Below, piece by piece: positions 44,886-53,536 of a stretch of 64,000 nt of DNA (position 1 is its first letter; every line of letters begins with the position of its first letter). Position numbers and translations under genes: made by a program. The DNA is taken from positions 62,001-126,000 of the forward strand of contig NZ_JAPSKV010000002.1 of assembly GCF_031181385.1 (NCBI RefSeq), written 5' to 3'. Origin of the DNA: Fredinandcohnia onubensis (GTDB lineage Bacteria > Bacillota > Bacilli > Bacillales > Bacillaceae_L). Under the pieces are notes generated by a model. That model had not been told where the DNA came from. It saw nothing but the letters and a program-made list of their open reading frames with translations, and searched no databases.

Positions 44886-46475
44886 TTATAAAATTTCATA
44901 TCCAGGTAAAGTTAAAAATTCAACAAACTCATCATTTGTTACTAAGTCCTCAAACAGACGTGTTGCATCTGCAAAACGACCTGCTTCAAATGCTTCTGAC
45001 CCGATTTCTTGTTTAATGTTTTCAAGCTCTTCTTCTTTCAGTTGATGAACTAGCTCAAGTGTAACCTTTCTTCCATCCGCTAGTATTCCTTTTGGATGGC
45101 GGATCCACTGCCAAACCTGAGCTCTAGAGATTTCAGCTGTAGCTGCATCCTCCATTAGATTATGAATCGGTGCGGCACCATGCCCGCGAAGCCATGATTC
45201 AATGTATTGAATGCCAACATTGATATTCGTACGAACTCCTTGCTCTGTAATAGCTCCTTCTGGAACAGCAATGAGTTCCTCGGCCGTCACTTGAACGTCT
45301 TCACGTTTTTTATGAATTTGGTTAGCTCCAAGCATAACTGTATTAAATACTTCCCTAGCAACCGGCACGAGACCTGGATGAGCCACCCATGTGCCGTCAT
45401 GACCATTGTTCGCTTCACGTTCCTTATCTACTCTTACTTTAAGAAAGGCTTCCTCATTAGCTTTCGGGTTATTTTTTACAGGTATTTGGGCAGCCATCCC
45501 ACCAATAGCATGAACATTGCGTTTATGGCAAGTCTTAATGACATGCTGTGAATAAGCACTCATAAATGGGGCTGTCATCGTGACCACCGAGCGGTCTGGT
45601 AATATCACATCTTCTACATTTCGAAATCTTTTTAAATAGCTAAAAATATAATCCCATCTACCACAATTTAGCCCTGCAGAGTGTTCTTTTAGTTCATATA
45701 AAATTTCATCTACTTCAAAGGTTGCTAGAATCGTTTCAATTAATACAGTTGCCTTTATCGTTCCTTGGGGAATTCCCATTTCATTTTGTGCATTGATAAA
45801 AACATCATTCCAAAGTCTTGCTTCAAGATGGCTTTCCATCTTTGGCAAATAATAATATGGACCACTTCCATTCTCAATCAAGTATTTCGCATTATGATAA
45901 AAATAAAGTCCAAAATCTAGTAAACTCGCTGAGATACGGTTGCCATCAAGTTGTATATGTTTCTCTTCTAAATGCCAGCCACGTGGGCGGACAACAAGTG
46001 TTGCAGTTACATCGTCAAGCTGATATTTCTTTCCGTTTTGATTTTCAAATGTGATTGTCTTTCTTACGGCATCTCGTAGATTTATCTGTCCCTCGATAAT
46101 GTTATTCCAAGTTGGAGAGGTAGCATCCTCAAAATCAGCCATGAATACTTTTGCTCCTGAATTTAATGCATTAATGATCATTTTCCGATCAACTGGGCCA
46201 GTAATTTCAACTCGCCGATCCTCTAGGTCTTTTGGAATCTGCGCAACTGTCCAATCTCCATTTCGGATATGCTCTGTTTCAGGCAAAAATGTTGGCATCT
46301 TTCCATTATCGATTTCGTTTTGTCTTTGCTGTCTCTTTTCTACTAGTTGTTTCCTCCTCTCTCCAAAGTTTCGCTCTAGTTTTTCAATGAAGTTCAATGC
46401 CTGGGGTGTCAAAATTTCTTCATACTGCTCATTCATCTTTCCCATGATCTGAATTCCTGAGGTTTGTGTCGTCAT
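44886..46475 (-). CDS. aceB: Malate synthase A
   Basis: Condenses glyoxylate with acetyl-CoA to malate. The protein has 529 residues, malate synthase A type. Recognisable blocks: [13 protein letters not shown] (about 113-125), [14 protein letters not shown] (about 160-173), [19 protein letters not shown] with the Mg-binding Glu, and [14 protein letters not shown]. It is first in the aceB-aceA operon. The ATG at 46475 has an AAGGAAGG ribosome binding site. The promoter region has an inverted repeat flanking the likely -10. Confidence 0.97.
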   Translation of the reverse strand: MTTQTSGIQIMGKMNEQYEEILTPQALNFIEKLERNFGERRKQLVEKRQQRQNEIDNGKMPTFLPETEHIRNGDWTVAQIPKDLEDRRVEITGPVDRKMIINALNSGAKVFMADFEDATSPTWNNIIEGQINLRDAVRKTITFENQNGKKYQLDDVTATLVVRPRGWHLEEKHIQLDGNRISASLLDFGLYFYHNAKYLIENGSGPYYYLPKMESHLEARLWNDVFINAQNEMGIPQGTIKATVLIETILATFEVDEILYELKEHSAGLNCGRWDYIFSYLKRFRNVEDVILPDRSVVTMTAPFMSAYSQHVIKTCHKRNVHAIGGMAAQIPVKNNPKANEEAFLKVRVDKEREANNGHDGTWVAHPGLVPVAREVFNTVMLGANQIHKKREDVQVTAEELIAVPEGAITEQGVRTNINVGIQYIESWLRGHGAAPIHNLMEDAATAEISRAQVWQWIRHPKGILADGRKVTLELVHQLKEEELENIKQEIGSEAFEAGRFADATRLFEDLVTNDEFVEFLTLPGYEIL

Positions 46476-46523
46476 TTTGTCCCTAACACCTTCCTTGTAT
46501 TGTTATAATACAGATTATTAATT

Positions 46524-46551
46524 CTAAAAGTATTATATAACACACTTTTAG
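46524..46551 (-). promoter_or_regulatory. aceBA promoter with inverted repeat around the -10
   Basis: 8-bp arms CTAAAAGT / ACTTTTAG separated by 12 nt. On the minus strand the central sequence holds TATAAT, preceded 17 nt upstream by a weak TTCCAA. The dyad covers the likely -10 of the aceBA operon and could be a repressor site. Confidence 0.5.
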
Positions 46552-46631
46552 GAATTGGAACATTTTTCTGTATATTTTTATATAACAATTAAAAAATAGT
46601 AATTCTGTACTATAACAACACAAAAATAAAG

Positions 46632-46670
46632 AAAGCCTTGTTAACAGATTTCACTCTGAAAACAAGGCTA
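46632..46670 (-). terminator. Terminator after yhfN
   Basis: Stem AGCCTTGTT / AACAAGGCT with an 18-nt loop, followed by TTCTTTATTTTT on the minus strand. Confidence 0.75.
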
Positions 46671-46676
46671 ATTAGG

Positions 46677-47939
46677 TTATTTCTCACTCTTTTCAAATTC
46701 GTTCGTATACGTAATTCTTTCAAGCATTGTTGGGTGTCCGTATCTGAACATTTTCACTAAGAATGGTGGATTCACTTGACTTAAACCGGCTTTTGATAAT
46801 TCCTGGAATGACGAAACTGCTGCCTTGTTATCCTCCGTCATTTCAAGAGCGTACAAATCAGCTGACTTTTCCTGGTGTCTTGAAACAGCATTTGAAAATG
46901 GGTCAGAAACAAAACTTAATACAGAGATTAGTAATAGAAACACTGGAAGAACGGCAATATCTTTTACACTTGATATCTTAAACATATGGCCCCATTTTCT
47001 AACCATAAAGGACATAAGCTTACTAATAATAAAGAGGCCTACTAGGGTTAAAAGCAAATAACCTGCAATTCCAATATAAATGTGCTTCATCACGTAATGC
47101 CCCATCTCATGGGCCATAATAAATAAAATTTCATCTTCACTCAGACGTTGAAGTGTTGTATCCCATAGCACAATTCGTGAGTTAGATCCTATTCCTGTTA
47201 CATATGCATTAAGGGCATTTGTTTTTTCAGACATATTCACTTCAAATACATGGTCCGCAGGAATTTCCGCACGATCTGCCAATTCAAGAATCTTTGTTTC
47301 TAACTCTTTATTAGTTAATGGAAAAAAGTCGTTGTAAAGTGGATCTATAATAACTGGTTGTACAAACATGAGAAACATGGAAAATGGGATTGATAGAAGC
47401 CAAGCATGGAACCACCATCTTTTCTCATTTCTTCGAATCAACCAGAATAAAACGCCCACAATTAAAATCATTAACGCATAATTCACCCAAAAATCAATCA
47501 ATAAATCCTTCATCCAGCCTTGAGTCGACTGTACAGTAATATTATATGATTTTGAAACATTGTAGCTAATCCATGATAGCGGAAATGACAAAACTTCTAC
47601 CAACAAGGAGAGCCAGAATAAATAAATCGCTGTCTGTAGGATTGAAAACTTAGCTGATACTTTTGACCAATCACGGAATTTTGCTGAAATCCCAATCACG
47701 AGGACAAGTATATAAATCAACCATTCAAACGGTACTGACAGGAAAAACAAAAGGTTTCTAATTTGTGAATACTCTTGACTTAATAAAAGCTCACGATCAT
47801 TCATAAATGTCTGTGGATCCGCTGGGCTCCCTTTTAGCTGTGCAGGGATGTCGGTATTTGCTCCAAAAAATAAATACCATGCTATAAATAAACCAAAAAC
47901 GAGATAAATCCCAAGTGACCATCCGATTACTTTTTTCAC
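46677..47939 (-). CDS. yhfN: M48 family membrane metalloprotease (CAAX prenyl protease 1-like)
   Basis: Integral-membrane zinc peptidase of 420 residues. The GTG at 47939 is chosen because AAAGGGGGA lies about 8 nt upstream; a further 23 codons upstream lack a site. The zinc motif is HEMGH (277-281), with the third ligand probably in the DLYALEM segment (the ExxxD helix: EKSADLYALE). An N-terminal CAAX prenyl protease-type domain has several transmembrane helices. It matches B. subtilis YhfN in type and genomic region. Likely role: membrane protein quality control; substrate unknown. Confidence 0.9.
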   Translation of the reverse strand: MKKVIGWSLGIYLVFGLFIAWYLFFGANTDIPAQLKGSPADPQTFMNDRELLLSQEYSQIRNLLFFLSVPFEWLIYILVLVIGISAKFRDWSKVSAKFSILQTAIYLFWLSLLVEVLSFPLSWISYNVSKSYNITVQSTQGWMKDLLIDFWVNYALMILIVGVLFWLIRRNEKRWWFHAWLLSIPFSMFLMFVQPVIIDPLYNDFFPLTNKELETKILELADRAEIPADHVFEVNMSEKTNALNAYVTGIGSNSRIVLWDTTLQRLSEDEILFIMAHEMGHYVMKHIYIGIAGYLLLTLVGLFIISKLMSFMVRKWGHMFKISSVKDIAVLPVFLLLISVLSFVSDPFSNAVSRHQEKSADLYALEMTEDNKAAVSSFQELSKAGLSQVNPPFLVKMFRYGHPTMLERITYTNEFEKSEK

Positions 47940-48099
47940 TATGCTGTCCCCCTTTATGTACAACCCTCTTAGTAGTATTTTAGTTAAAAGTAGGGCCAGA
48001 TAGAACAATGACTTTCCTTATATCTTCATTTTTGACAATATAAGCGTATAAAAAACTCATTGATTTCTAATTCATAATTAGTTATCATGAATGAAATAT

Positions 48100-48327
48100 A
48101 ATCGAAATTCTGTGATGAAGAGAGTAGTCCTGATGTAACCTTAGCGAGTTGGGGATGGTGGAAGCCCAATGGTGAAATCAAGATGAACCGCACTTCTGAG
48201 AAGCCCACCTGAAATAAGTAGGGTGTGCCGGGGGAACCCGTTACTTATTAAGTTAGGTTCATCGTGAACAAGTAGAGTGGTACCGCGGGTAAATCTCGTC
48301 TCTTTTTTAGAGACGGGATTTTTTTAT
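48100..48327 (+). ncRNA. T-box leader (tRNA-sensing riboswitch)
   Basis: Conserved T-box parts in order: Stem I with GATGAAGAGAGTAG, AGCGAGTTGGGGATGGTGGAAGCCC, the specifier side GATGAACCGCACTTCTGAG, a central stem, the T-box AGTAGAGTGGTACCGCGGGT (48271-48290), and a terminator (stem AATCTCGTCTC / GAGACGGGATT, then seven T) at 48292-48326. If the usual purine follows the specifier codon, the codon reads CGC (Arg); CCG (Pro) is an alternative register. Only a short broken frame follows. Confidence 0.93.
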
Positions 48328-48347
48328 CTTTAAAGGAGGGTTAGAAA

Positions 48348-48460
48348 ATGAATGTTATACAAGTGTATGCCGAAGCAATATCCAAACAGTCCGTTCTGTT
48401 ACCATCGTACTTAAAGAAGGATTACGATTGCTAGGAGTAAAAGCACCAGAGGAAATGTAG
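48348..48460 (+). pseudogene. Frameshifted short reading frame after the T-box
   Basis: An ATG at 48348 has a fine AAAGGAGGG ribosome binding site. The first frame gives MNVIQVYAEAISKQ and ends at 48434 after 28 residues. A second frame overlapping it reads TVRSVTIVLKEGLRLLGVKAPEEM and stops at 48460. One base added near 48382 would join them into a protein of about 37 residues. It may be a frameshifted small gene, the remnant of a deleted T-box-regulated gene, or a sequencing error. I do not recognise the product. A GC-rich hairpin (48463-48486) follows. Confidence 0.5.
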
Positions 48461-48488
48461 TAGGCCCAGGACCTTGTGTCCCGGGCTC

Positions 48489-48794
48489 TTATTCTGGATG
48501 ATACTGATATTTTTTCAGGTCAATTATACCGTTAACAACCTCTATCCCTTCATCCTCTAGAAAGATGACTTGAGCAGCACGTGTTTCCTCATCTGTGATT
48601 GCCATTTCACCCTTGGAGTTGATAACCCGGAACCAAGGAAGGTTATATTTCTTACTCATCGAATGAAGGATTCTCACAACCTGCCTTGCACCTCTTGGAC
48701 TTCCAGCGAGTTTTGCAATCTGTCCATAAGTCATAACCTGTCCAGAAGGTATTTGCTTAATAATTCTAATAACACTTTCGGTAAATGGTTTCAT
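48489..48794 (-). CDS. Alkyltransferase-like protein (MGMT family, no acceptor Cys)
   Basis: 101-residue protein of the MGMT/ATL DNA-binding fold. The helix-turn-helix and arginine finger region is GQVMTYGQIAKLAGSPRGARQVVRIL (19-43). Where true methyltransferases have PCHRV with the acceptor cysteine, this has PWFRV (53-57). It therefore cannot remove alkyl groups itself. ATL proteins bind O6-alkylguanine and direct it to nucleotide excision repair. The ATG at 48794 lies 48 nt after the enoyl-CoA hydratase stop codon. Confidence 0.88.
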   Translation of the reverse strand: MKPFTESVIRIIKQIPSGQVMTYGQIAKLAGSPRGARQVVRILHSMSKKYNLPWFRVINSKGEMAITDEETRAAQVIFLEDEGIEVVNGIIDLKKYQYHPE

Positions 48795-48842
48795 ATTAAC
48801 TTTGTCCTAACACTAAAAATAATTATTGTGAGCTTACTAAAT

Positions 48843-49619
48843 TTATTTCCCTTTATAGTTCGGTTTTCTTTTTTCATTAAAGGCAGCTAGAGCTTCCACC
48901 CTGTCCTCTGTCGGGATAATCACTTCATACGCTTTGCGTTCTATCTTAAAGCCTGTATGTAGGTCAGTGTTCAACCCTTGCTTAATAGCAAATTTAGCTT
49001 GTTGTAAGGCAAGAGGGCCGTTCTTTAACATACCATTTGCTAGCTTCATGGAAGCTTCCATTAATTCTTCACGCGGTACAACACTTGAAACAATCCCATA
49101 CTCTTTCGCCTCTTCGGCGCTAATTCGTTTTGCCGTTAAAATTAGCTCCATTGCTTTTGTTTCACCAATTAGACGGGGAAGTCGTTGCGTTCCCCCAGCT
49201 CCAGGAATGATTGCCAGACTTGTTTCTGTCAACCCCATCTGTGTATTTTCAACTGAAATTCGGAAATCACAAGCTAGTGCAAGCTCCATTCCACCACCAA
49301 ATGCATAGCCATTAATAGCAGCAATAGTTGGCTGTGGTAAATCTCCAATACTAGCAAAAACCTGACCTATTTTATATACGTTTCTTCTGACCTCTGCTTC
49401 ATTTAATGTTTTACGTTCCTTTAAATCTGCACCCACACTAAATGCTTTTTCACCTGTTGCAGTAATGATAACAACGCGAACATCGGCATTTGTACGGATA
49501 TCCTCGACCACCTCATCAAGTGTTTTAAGCATCTCATAATTAAAACAGTTCAAAGCTTCTGGGCGATTCAATGTGACAGTTGCAACGTGATTTTCAACTT
49601 GGTATAAAACTGTAGTCAT
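48843..49619 (-). CDS. Enoyl-CoA hydratase/isomerase
   Basis: Crotonase-family enzyme of 258 residues that hydrates enoyl-CoA. The oxyanion loop is SVGADLKE (about 61-68). Both catalytic glutamates are present: E112 in GGGMELALACD and E132 in GLTETSLAIIPGAGG. The ATG at 49619 has GAGGTGG upstream. It lies downstream of lcfB on the same strand, behind a terminator, and so is probably its own unit, but a link to fatty acid use is likely. Confidence 0.92.
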   Translation of the reverse strand: MTTVLYQVENHVATVTLNRPEALNCFNYEMLKTLDEVVEDIRTNADVRVVIITATGEKAFSVGADLKERKTLNEAEVRRNVYKIGQVFASIGDLPQPTIAAINGYAFGGGMELALACDFRISVENTQMGLTETSLAIIPGAGGTQRLPRLIGETKAMELILTAKRISAEEAKEYGIVSSVVPREELMEASMKLANGMLKNGPLALQQAKFAIKQGLNTDLHTGFKIERKAYEVIIPTEDRVEALAAFNEKRKPNYKGK

Positions 49620-49713
49620 AATTCCACCTCTTCTATAATTTAATATCGCTTACATCCTATTTCGCTTCAAACTAAAAAATTCCTTTAACAATTTTTATCA
49701 GCGTCTACATACT

Positions 49714-49742
49714 AAAAAGAACAGGCCGTATGACCTGTTCGT
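49714..49742 (-). terminator. Terminator after lcfB
   Basis: 7-bp stem GAACAGG / CCTGTTC with an 8-nt loop, followed by TTTTTAGT on the minus strand. Confidence 0.75.
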
Positions 49743-49747
49743 CTACC

Positions 49748-51301
49748 TTATTTATTCGTAACTAAATCCTTTAAAGCACGACGAAGAATCTTTCCGGTCG
49801 TATTTTTAGGAAGTTCTTCTAAGAATTCTATTTTACTAGGGAGCTTGTATTTAGCTAAATGCTCACGACAATAATCAAGAAGATTCTCTTCTGTTAAATC
49901 TTCTTCCTTCTTTACAACATAACAGAGAACTGCCTCACCCAGATTCGGGTCTGGTACGCCAACAACAGCAACTTCAACAACACCAGGATGATTATAAAGT
50001 ACTTCTTCTACTTCTCTTGGATAAACATTATATCCACCAACATTGATCATATCTTTCTTGCGGTCAACGATATAATAATAACCTTCTTCATCCATCTTTG
50101 CTAAATCACCCGTATAAAGCCAGCCATTGCGTAAGGTTGCAGCACTTTCTTCAGGCATTTTATAATAGCCTTTCATGACATTTGGGCCACGAACAATCAA
50201 CTCTCCAACCTGACCAACTGGAACTTCGTCACCATTTTCGTCAACAACCTTATTCTCCACATTTACAATGTTTGTCCCAATTGAGCCTGGTTTACGTGGC
50301 CGATCTAACGGATTAAAGCAGGTTACAGGTGATGCCTCGGATAAACCATAACCTTCAGATACAAGAACATTGAACTTCTGCTCAAAGCTCTTTAAAAGCG
50401 CAACCGGCATTGCTGCACCGCCTGAAATACATAAGCGCAAAGAGCTTAGGTCCTCAGGATTTCCATCAGAAAATTGGAGGAGAAAATTATACATCGTTGG
50501 TACCCCCGCGAAAACAGTTGCCTGATGCTCACGCGCGATTTGGAATATTTCCTTTGGGCTGAACTTAGGTATAATCAGCATTGTTCCACCGCTCATCAAC
50601 GGTGCATTTAATGCGACTGTCATGCAGAAAACATGGAACATCGGTAAGGTTGTAATAACCCTATCCTGATCAGAAATTTTTAGGTATTCCGCAACATCCC
50701 TTGCATTGCTGTACAAATTCATGTGAGTCAACATTGCACCTTTTGGTTTACCCGTTGTACCAGATGTGTACAAGATTACGGCAACATCCTCATCTTCAAG
50801 CGTTGGTCCATCGTATGAGAGTTGACCTGAGCCAACAACTTCTGTAAACGATTTCAATTTAGGGTAGATTGATAGTTTTGTGACATCGACTCCACTATTT
50901 GTACCCTGTGGTGTTTCGCAAACAATGAGATGTTCAACTTTCGGAAGGTGTTCATTCATCTTTTCAAAAAGTGGAACAAGCAAGTCTAATATTATGACAG
51001 CCCTTACATCTCCGTTGTTAATAATGTACCCGATTTCATCCGGCGTATATATCGGATTAATTGGGATAACTGTTGCCCCTACACGTAGAGCACCGTAAAA
51101 CCCAATTACAAAATGAGGTGTGTTGCCCAGTACTAGAGCAATGTAATCACCCTTTTTAATTCCCAGCTTCTCCAAGCCATTTGCAAACTTTGTAACTGCA
51201 CCATCTAATTCAGCATATGTACTTACATTACCTTGAAAAATATATGCTGGTTTGTCGAAGTATTTCTGTGCTGTTTCCCCTAGTCGTGATGATAGATTCA
51301 A
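49748..51301 (-). CDS. lcfB: Long-chain fatty acid-CoA ligase
   Basis: Activates long-chain fatty acids for beta-oxidation. The protein has 517 residues from a TTG at 51301 (LNLSSRLGET) with AGGGAGGG just upstream. A longer frame to 51346 would start inside the FadR operator and is rejected. Motifs: LYTSGTTGKPKGA, EGYGLSEASP, YTGDLAKMDEEGYYYIVDRKKDMINVGG, and the C-terminal KNTTGKILRR lysine. It matches B. subtilis YhfL/LcfB in type and location. A sigma-A-type promoter and a FadR box precede it. Confidence 0.95.
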   Translation of the reverse strand: MNLSSRLGETAQKYFDKPAYIFQGNVSTYAELDGAVTKFANGLEKLGIKKGDYIALVLGNTPHFVIGFYGALRVGATVIPINPIYTPDEIGYIINNGDVRAVIILDLLVPLFEKMNEHLPKVEHLIVCETPQGTNSGVDVTKLSIYPKLKSFTEVVGSGQLSYDGPTLEDEDVAVILYTSGTTGKPKGAMLTHMNLYSNARDVAEYLKISDQDRVITTLPMFHVFCMTVALNAPLMSGGTMLIIPKFSPKEIFQIAREHQATVFAGVPTMYNFLLQFSDGNPEDLSSLRLCISGGAAMPVALLKSFEQKFNVLVSEGYGLSEASPVTCFNPLDRPRKPGSIGTNIVNVENKVVDENGDEVPVGQVGELIVRGPNVMKGYYKMPEESAATLRNGWLYTGDLAKMDEEGYYYIVDRKKDMINVGGYNVYPREVEEVLYNHPGVVEVAVVGVPDPNLGEAVLCYVVKKEEDLTEENLLDYCREHLAKYKLPSKIEFLEELPKNTTGKILRRALKDLVTNK

Positions 51302-51327
51302 TTTTCTCCCTCCCTCAGTCAATATTA

Positions 51328-51345
51328 TGAATGAATGGTCATTCA
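51328..51345. promoter_or_regulatory. FadR operator of lcfB
   Basis: TGAATGAATGGTCATTCA fits the B. subtilis FadR (YsiA) box TGAATGANTANTCATTCA with one central mismatch. It lies about 30 nt downstream of the -10, in the leader, where FadR would block transcription until long-chain acyl-CoA is present. lcfB is a known FadR target in B. subtilis. Confidence 0.88.
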
Positions 51346-51375
51346 TTTATTGACAAAAAATAAAATTCTAAATAT

Positions 51376-51404
51376 ATTATATTGAAAGAAAGTTTTACTA
51401 TCAA
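51376..51404 (-). promoter_or_regulatory. lcfB promoter
   Basis: On the minus strand the -35 TTGATA (complement of 51399-51404), a 17-nt spacer and a perfect -10 TATAAT (complement of 51376-51381), upstream of the FadR box. Confidence 0.8.
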
Positions 51405-51425
51405 GATGGTATTGCATATTTTTAT

Positions 51426-51462
51426 AAAAAGCGGACTAGATTGTATGAATCTAATCCGCTTT
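51426..51462 (-). terminator. Terminator after lplJ
   Basis: Long stem AAAGCGGACTAGATT / AATCTAATCCGCTTT with one mismatch and a 5-nt loop, followed by TTTATAAA on the minus strand. Confidence 0.88.
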
Positions 51463-51472
51463 CGTCATTTAC

Positions 51473-52462
51473 TTAATAAATTAAATTGATAAAATCATCC
51501 TTCGTAATTTTCCCGAAATAATGCTGAATATCAACATTCTCTAATGCTTGCTCTAGCTCCGCTTTTTCATATTTTGTTCCAATTAAACGCTTTTCTATAT
51601 CTTCTACATCACCCACACCAAAGAAGTCTCCAAAAATTTTACAGTTTTCTATCATTCCCTTTTGTACTTCTAGTCGCACATCAATCGAACCTACAGGGAA
51701 GCGATGAGTATGCTGGTAATTGAATTTTGGAGATTTTCCGTAGTTCCAATCCCAGTTTTGATAGCGTTCTTTTGAAATTTCATGAATGTTTTCCCAATCC
51801 TTATCTGTTAGTACATATTCAGGTATATCACCATCGGTGTTAAATATGTAGCGTAGCAGCATTTGTTTAAATTCTTCAATTGTAATTTTTTCATTTAGGA
51901 ATTCGCTAATATTCGCAACTCTACTTCTTACAGATTTAATCCCTTTCGACTCAATTTTATCTTTTTTCACTTTAAGTGCTGATACTACATGGTCAATTTC
52001 TGAATCGAACATCAGTGTTCCGTGGCTGAACATTCTACCCCTTGTTGAAAATTGAGCGTTTCCGGATATTTTTCTTCCTTCCACCTCAATATCATTTCGG
52101 CCACTTAGCTGGGCATTTACACCAAGTTTATGTAATGCTTCAATTACAGGCTCCGTAAACTTTTTATAATTGTGGAAGCTTTCTCCGTCGTCCTTCGTAA
52201 TAAAACTAAAATTTAAATTTCCTAGGTCATGGTAAACAGCTCCACCACCCGATAAGCGTCTCACTACTTTTATCCCATTGTCTTCTACATACTGCGTATT
52301 GATTTCCTCAATTGTGTTCTGATTTTTTCCAATGATAATAGACGGAGCATTTATATAAAATAATAAGTAAGTCTCATTTATATCTAAATTTTTTAGTGCA
52401 TACTCCTCAATGGCTAAATTAATTTGTGGATCATGTATTCCTTTATTATCGATAAATAACAT
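51473..52462 (-). CDS. lplJ: Lipoate-protein ligase
   Basis: ATP-dependent ligase of 329 residues that attaches free lipoate to the E2 and GcvH lipoyl domains. The LplA core is present: FYINAPSIIIGKNQN, the RRLSGGGAVYHDLGNLNFSF signature (about 68-87) and the SGNAQFSTRGRMFSHGTLMF block with the lysine-containing loop GRKISGNAQ. A C-terminal accessory domain (about 240-329) is complete. The ATG at 52462 lies 6 nt after the yhfI stop, so the two form an operon. Confidence 0.95.
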   Translation of the reverse strand: MLFIDNKGIHDPQINLAIEEYALKNLDINETYLLFYINAPSIIIGKNQNTIEEINTQYVEDNGIKVVRRLSGGGAVYHDLGNLNFSFITKDDGESFHNYKKFTEPVIEALHKLGVNAQLSGRNDIEVEGRKISGNAQFSTRGRMFSHGTLMFDSEIDHVVSALKVKKDKIESKGIKSVRSRVANISEFLNEKITIEEFKQMLLRYIFNTDGDIPEYVLTDKDWENIHEISKERYQNWDWNYGKSPKFNYQHTHRFPVGSIDVRLEVQKGMIENCKIFGDFFGVGDVEDIEKRLIGTKYEKAELEQALENVDIQHYFGKITKDDFINLIY

Positions 52463-52468
52463 CGTTTT

Positions 52469-53200
52469 TCACTCCCAAGTTAGTCCTGATTTTGCTAATT
52501 TGATAAGGCCATTAAATTGTGCTGAAGCTTGAATAACAAGGTCTCCATGATTTCCATAATGAGGCAGATGTGTTAACCAAAGTTCCCTTACATTAGCCTC
52601 TTTAGCAATCTTACCTACTTCTGTACTATTCATATGGCCCATATTTGATCCATCTTGGTCCGCATACAGATTACATTCACAAATAAATAGGTCTGCGTCT
52701 TGTGTAAACGGAATAAACTCTTCTAGAAAGCTTGAGTCAGCTGAAAATACAACAGTCTGTCCAGCTGCTGTAATTCTCATTGCATAGCATACAACTGGAT
52801 GCTTCGTCTTCATAAATGAAATTGAAAATGGACCAATTTTGATCTTTTCATCTGGATTGTATGCAATCGCTATTGTATGTCCTTTATGTCCCAATTTTAC
52901 AAAGCTTTCTTGATCGTCCGTATGGCCATATATCGGCAGTTCCTTATGGTGATTATGTATTGCACTTGTTACAAGTCTTGCATACTGCATCGGACCAATA
53001 TCTGCTATATGGTCATGATGGTAATGAGATATTATCATCGCATCAAGCTCATCTATTGTTAGATAGTTTTGAAGCTGTGCTAGTACACCACTTCCGCAAT
53101 CAACGAGTAACCGAAAACCGTCATGCTCAAATAAATAACCAGATGTAGCTTCATTCACAGCTGGAAATCCACCCCAAAATCCAACTACCGTAACCTTCAT
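52469..53200 (-). CDS. yhfI: MBL-fold metal-dependent hydrolase
   Basis: Metallo-beta-lactamase-fold protein of 243 residues. The metal motif is SHYHHDHIAD (about 58-67). A later aspartate is in FSADSS (about 153-158) and a terminal histidine in LTHLPHYGNHGD. The group includes RNase Z-like and cyclic-nucleotide phosphodiesterase-like members, and the substrate here is unknown. The ATG at 53200 has GAAGGTGAT upstream. It is first in yhfI-lplJ, the same pair as in B. subtilis. Confidence 0.9.
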   Translation of the reverse strand: MKVTVVGFWGGFPAVNEATSGYLFEHDGFRLLVDCGSGVLAQLQNYLTIDELDAMIISHYHHDHIADIGPMQYARLVTSAIHNHHKELPIYGHTDDQESFVKLGHKGHTIAIAYNPDEKIKIGPFSISFMKTKHPVVCYAMRITAAGQTVVFSADSSFLEEFIPFTQDADLFICECNLYADQDGSNMGHMNSTEVGKIAKEANVRELWLTHLPHYGNHGDLVIQASAQFNGLIKLAKSGLTWE

Positions 53201-53316
53201 AGGATCACCTTCTCTCCCTTAAAATAACTACTCTTCAATGGTTTACCCTACCCACTACCACTATAATCGATACGCAAAAAAATTTCACTTTTAAATAAAT
53301 TGTTACAAAACAGTTA

Positions 53317-53346
53317 TTGACATATTTTCGACTGTTATAGTACACT
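53317..53346 (+). promoter_or_regulatory. yhfH promoter
   Basis: Perfect -35 TTGACA (53317-53322), an 18-nt spacer and the -10 TACACT (53341-53346), about 30 nt upstream of the yhfH start. Confidence 0.6.
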
Positions 53347-53376
53347 ATAAATAACAAAGAAACGGAGGGGTTGTAA

Positions 53377-53505
53377 ATGTTAGTAAAAAGTACAGAATTT
53401 TTTAAAAACCTACCACCCAAAAAATGTGCAGAGTGTGGCAATGATATCGACGAACAGCATGAGTGCTACGGCAACAAATGCGACCACTGTAACGAAATTA
53501 AATAA
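53377..53505 (+). CDS. yhfH: YhfH-family small zinc-ribbon-like protein
   Basis: 42-residue protein, below the size often called. It begins MLVKSTEFFKNLPPKKC and has two CxxC pairs (CAEC at about 17-20, CDHC at about 35-38) plus a cysteine and histidine between them, so it probably binds one zinc. It resembles the B. subtilis YhfH family and sits at the same place, between yhfI and hemY. The ATG at 53377 has an ACGGAGGGG ribosome binding site. It is preceded by a good promoter and followed by a terminator. Function unknown. Confidence 0.85.
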   Translation: MLVKSTEFFKNLPPKKCAECGNDIDEQHECYGNKCDHCNEIK

Positions 53506-53506
53506 C

Positions 53507-53535
53507 AAAAGGAAGGCCTAGGCCTTCCTTTTATT
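53507..53535. terminator. Bidirectional terminator between yhfH and hemY
   Basis: Perfect 12-bp stem AAAAGGAAGGCC / GGCCTTCCTTTT with a 2-nt spacer, with A-run and T-run flanks. It serves both convergent genes. Confidence 0.9.
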
Positions 53536-53536
53536 T

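Noticed and set aside
48026-48208. 60-residue minus-strand frame upstream of yhfN
   Set aside because: It overlaps the T-box leader on the opposite strand and has no ribosome binding site or recognisable composition.
48463-48486. GC-rich hairpin after the broken frame as an intrinsic terminator
   Set aside because: The stem is good (GCCCAGGAC / GTCCCGGGC) but no T-run follows on either strand, so I did not list it as a terminator.
51301-51346. Extended N-terminus of lcfB from 51346
   Set aside because: The extra codons cover the FadR operator and have no ribosome binding site; TTG 51301 has AGGGAGGG upstream.
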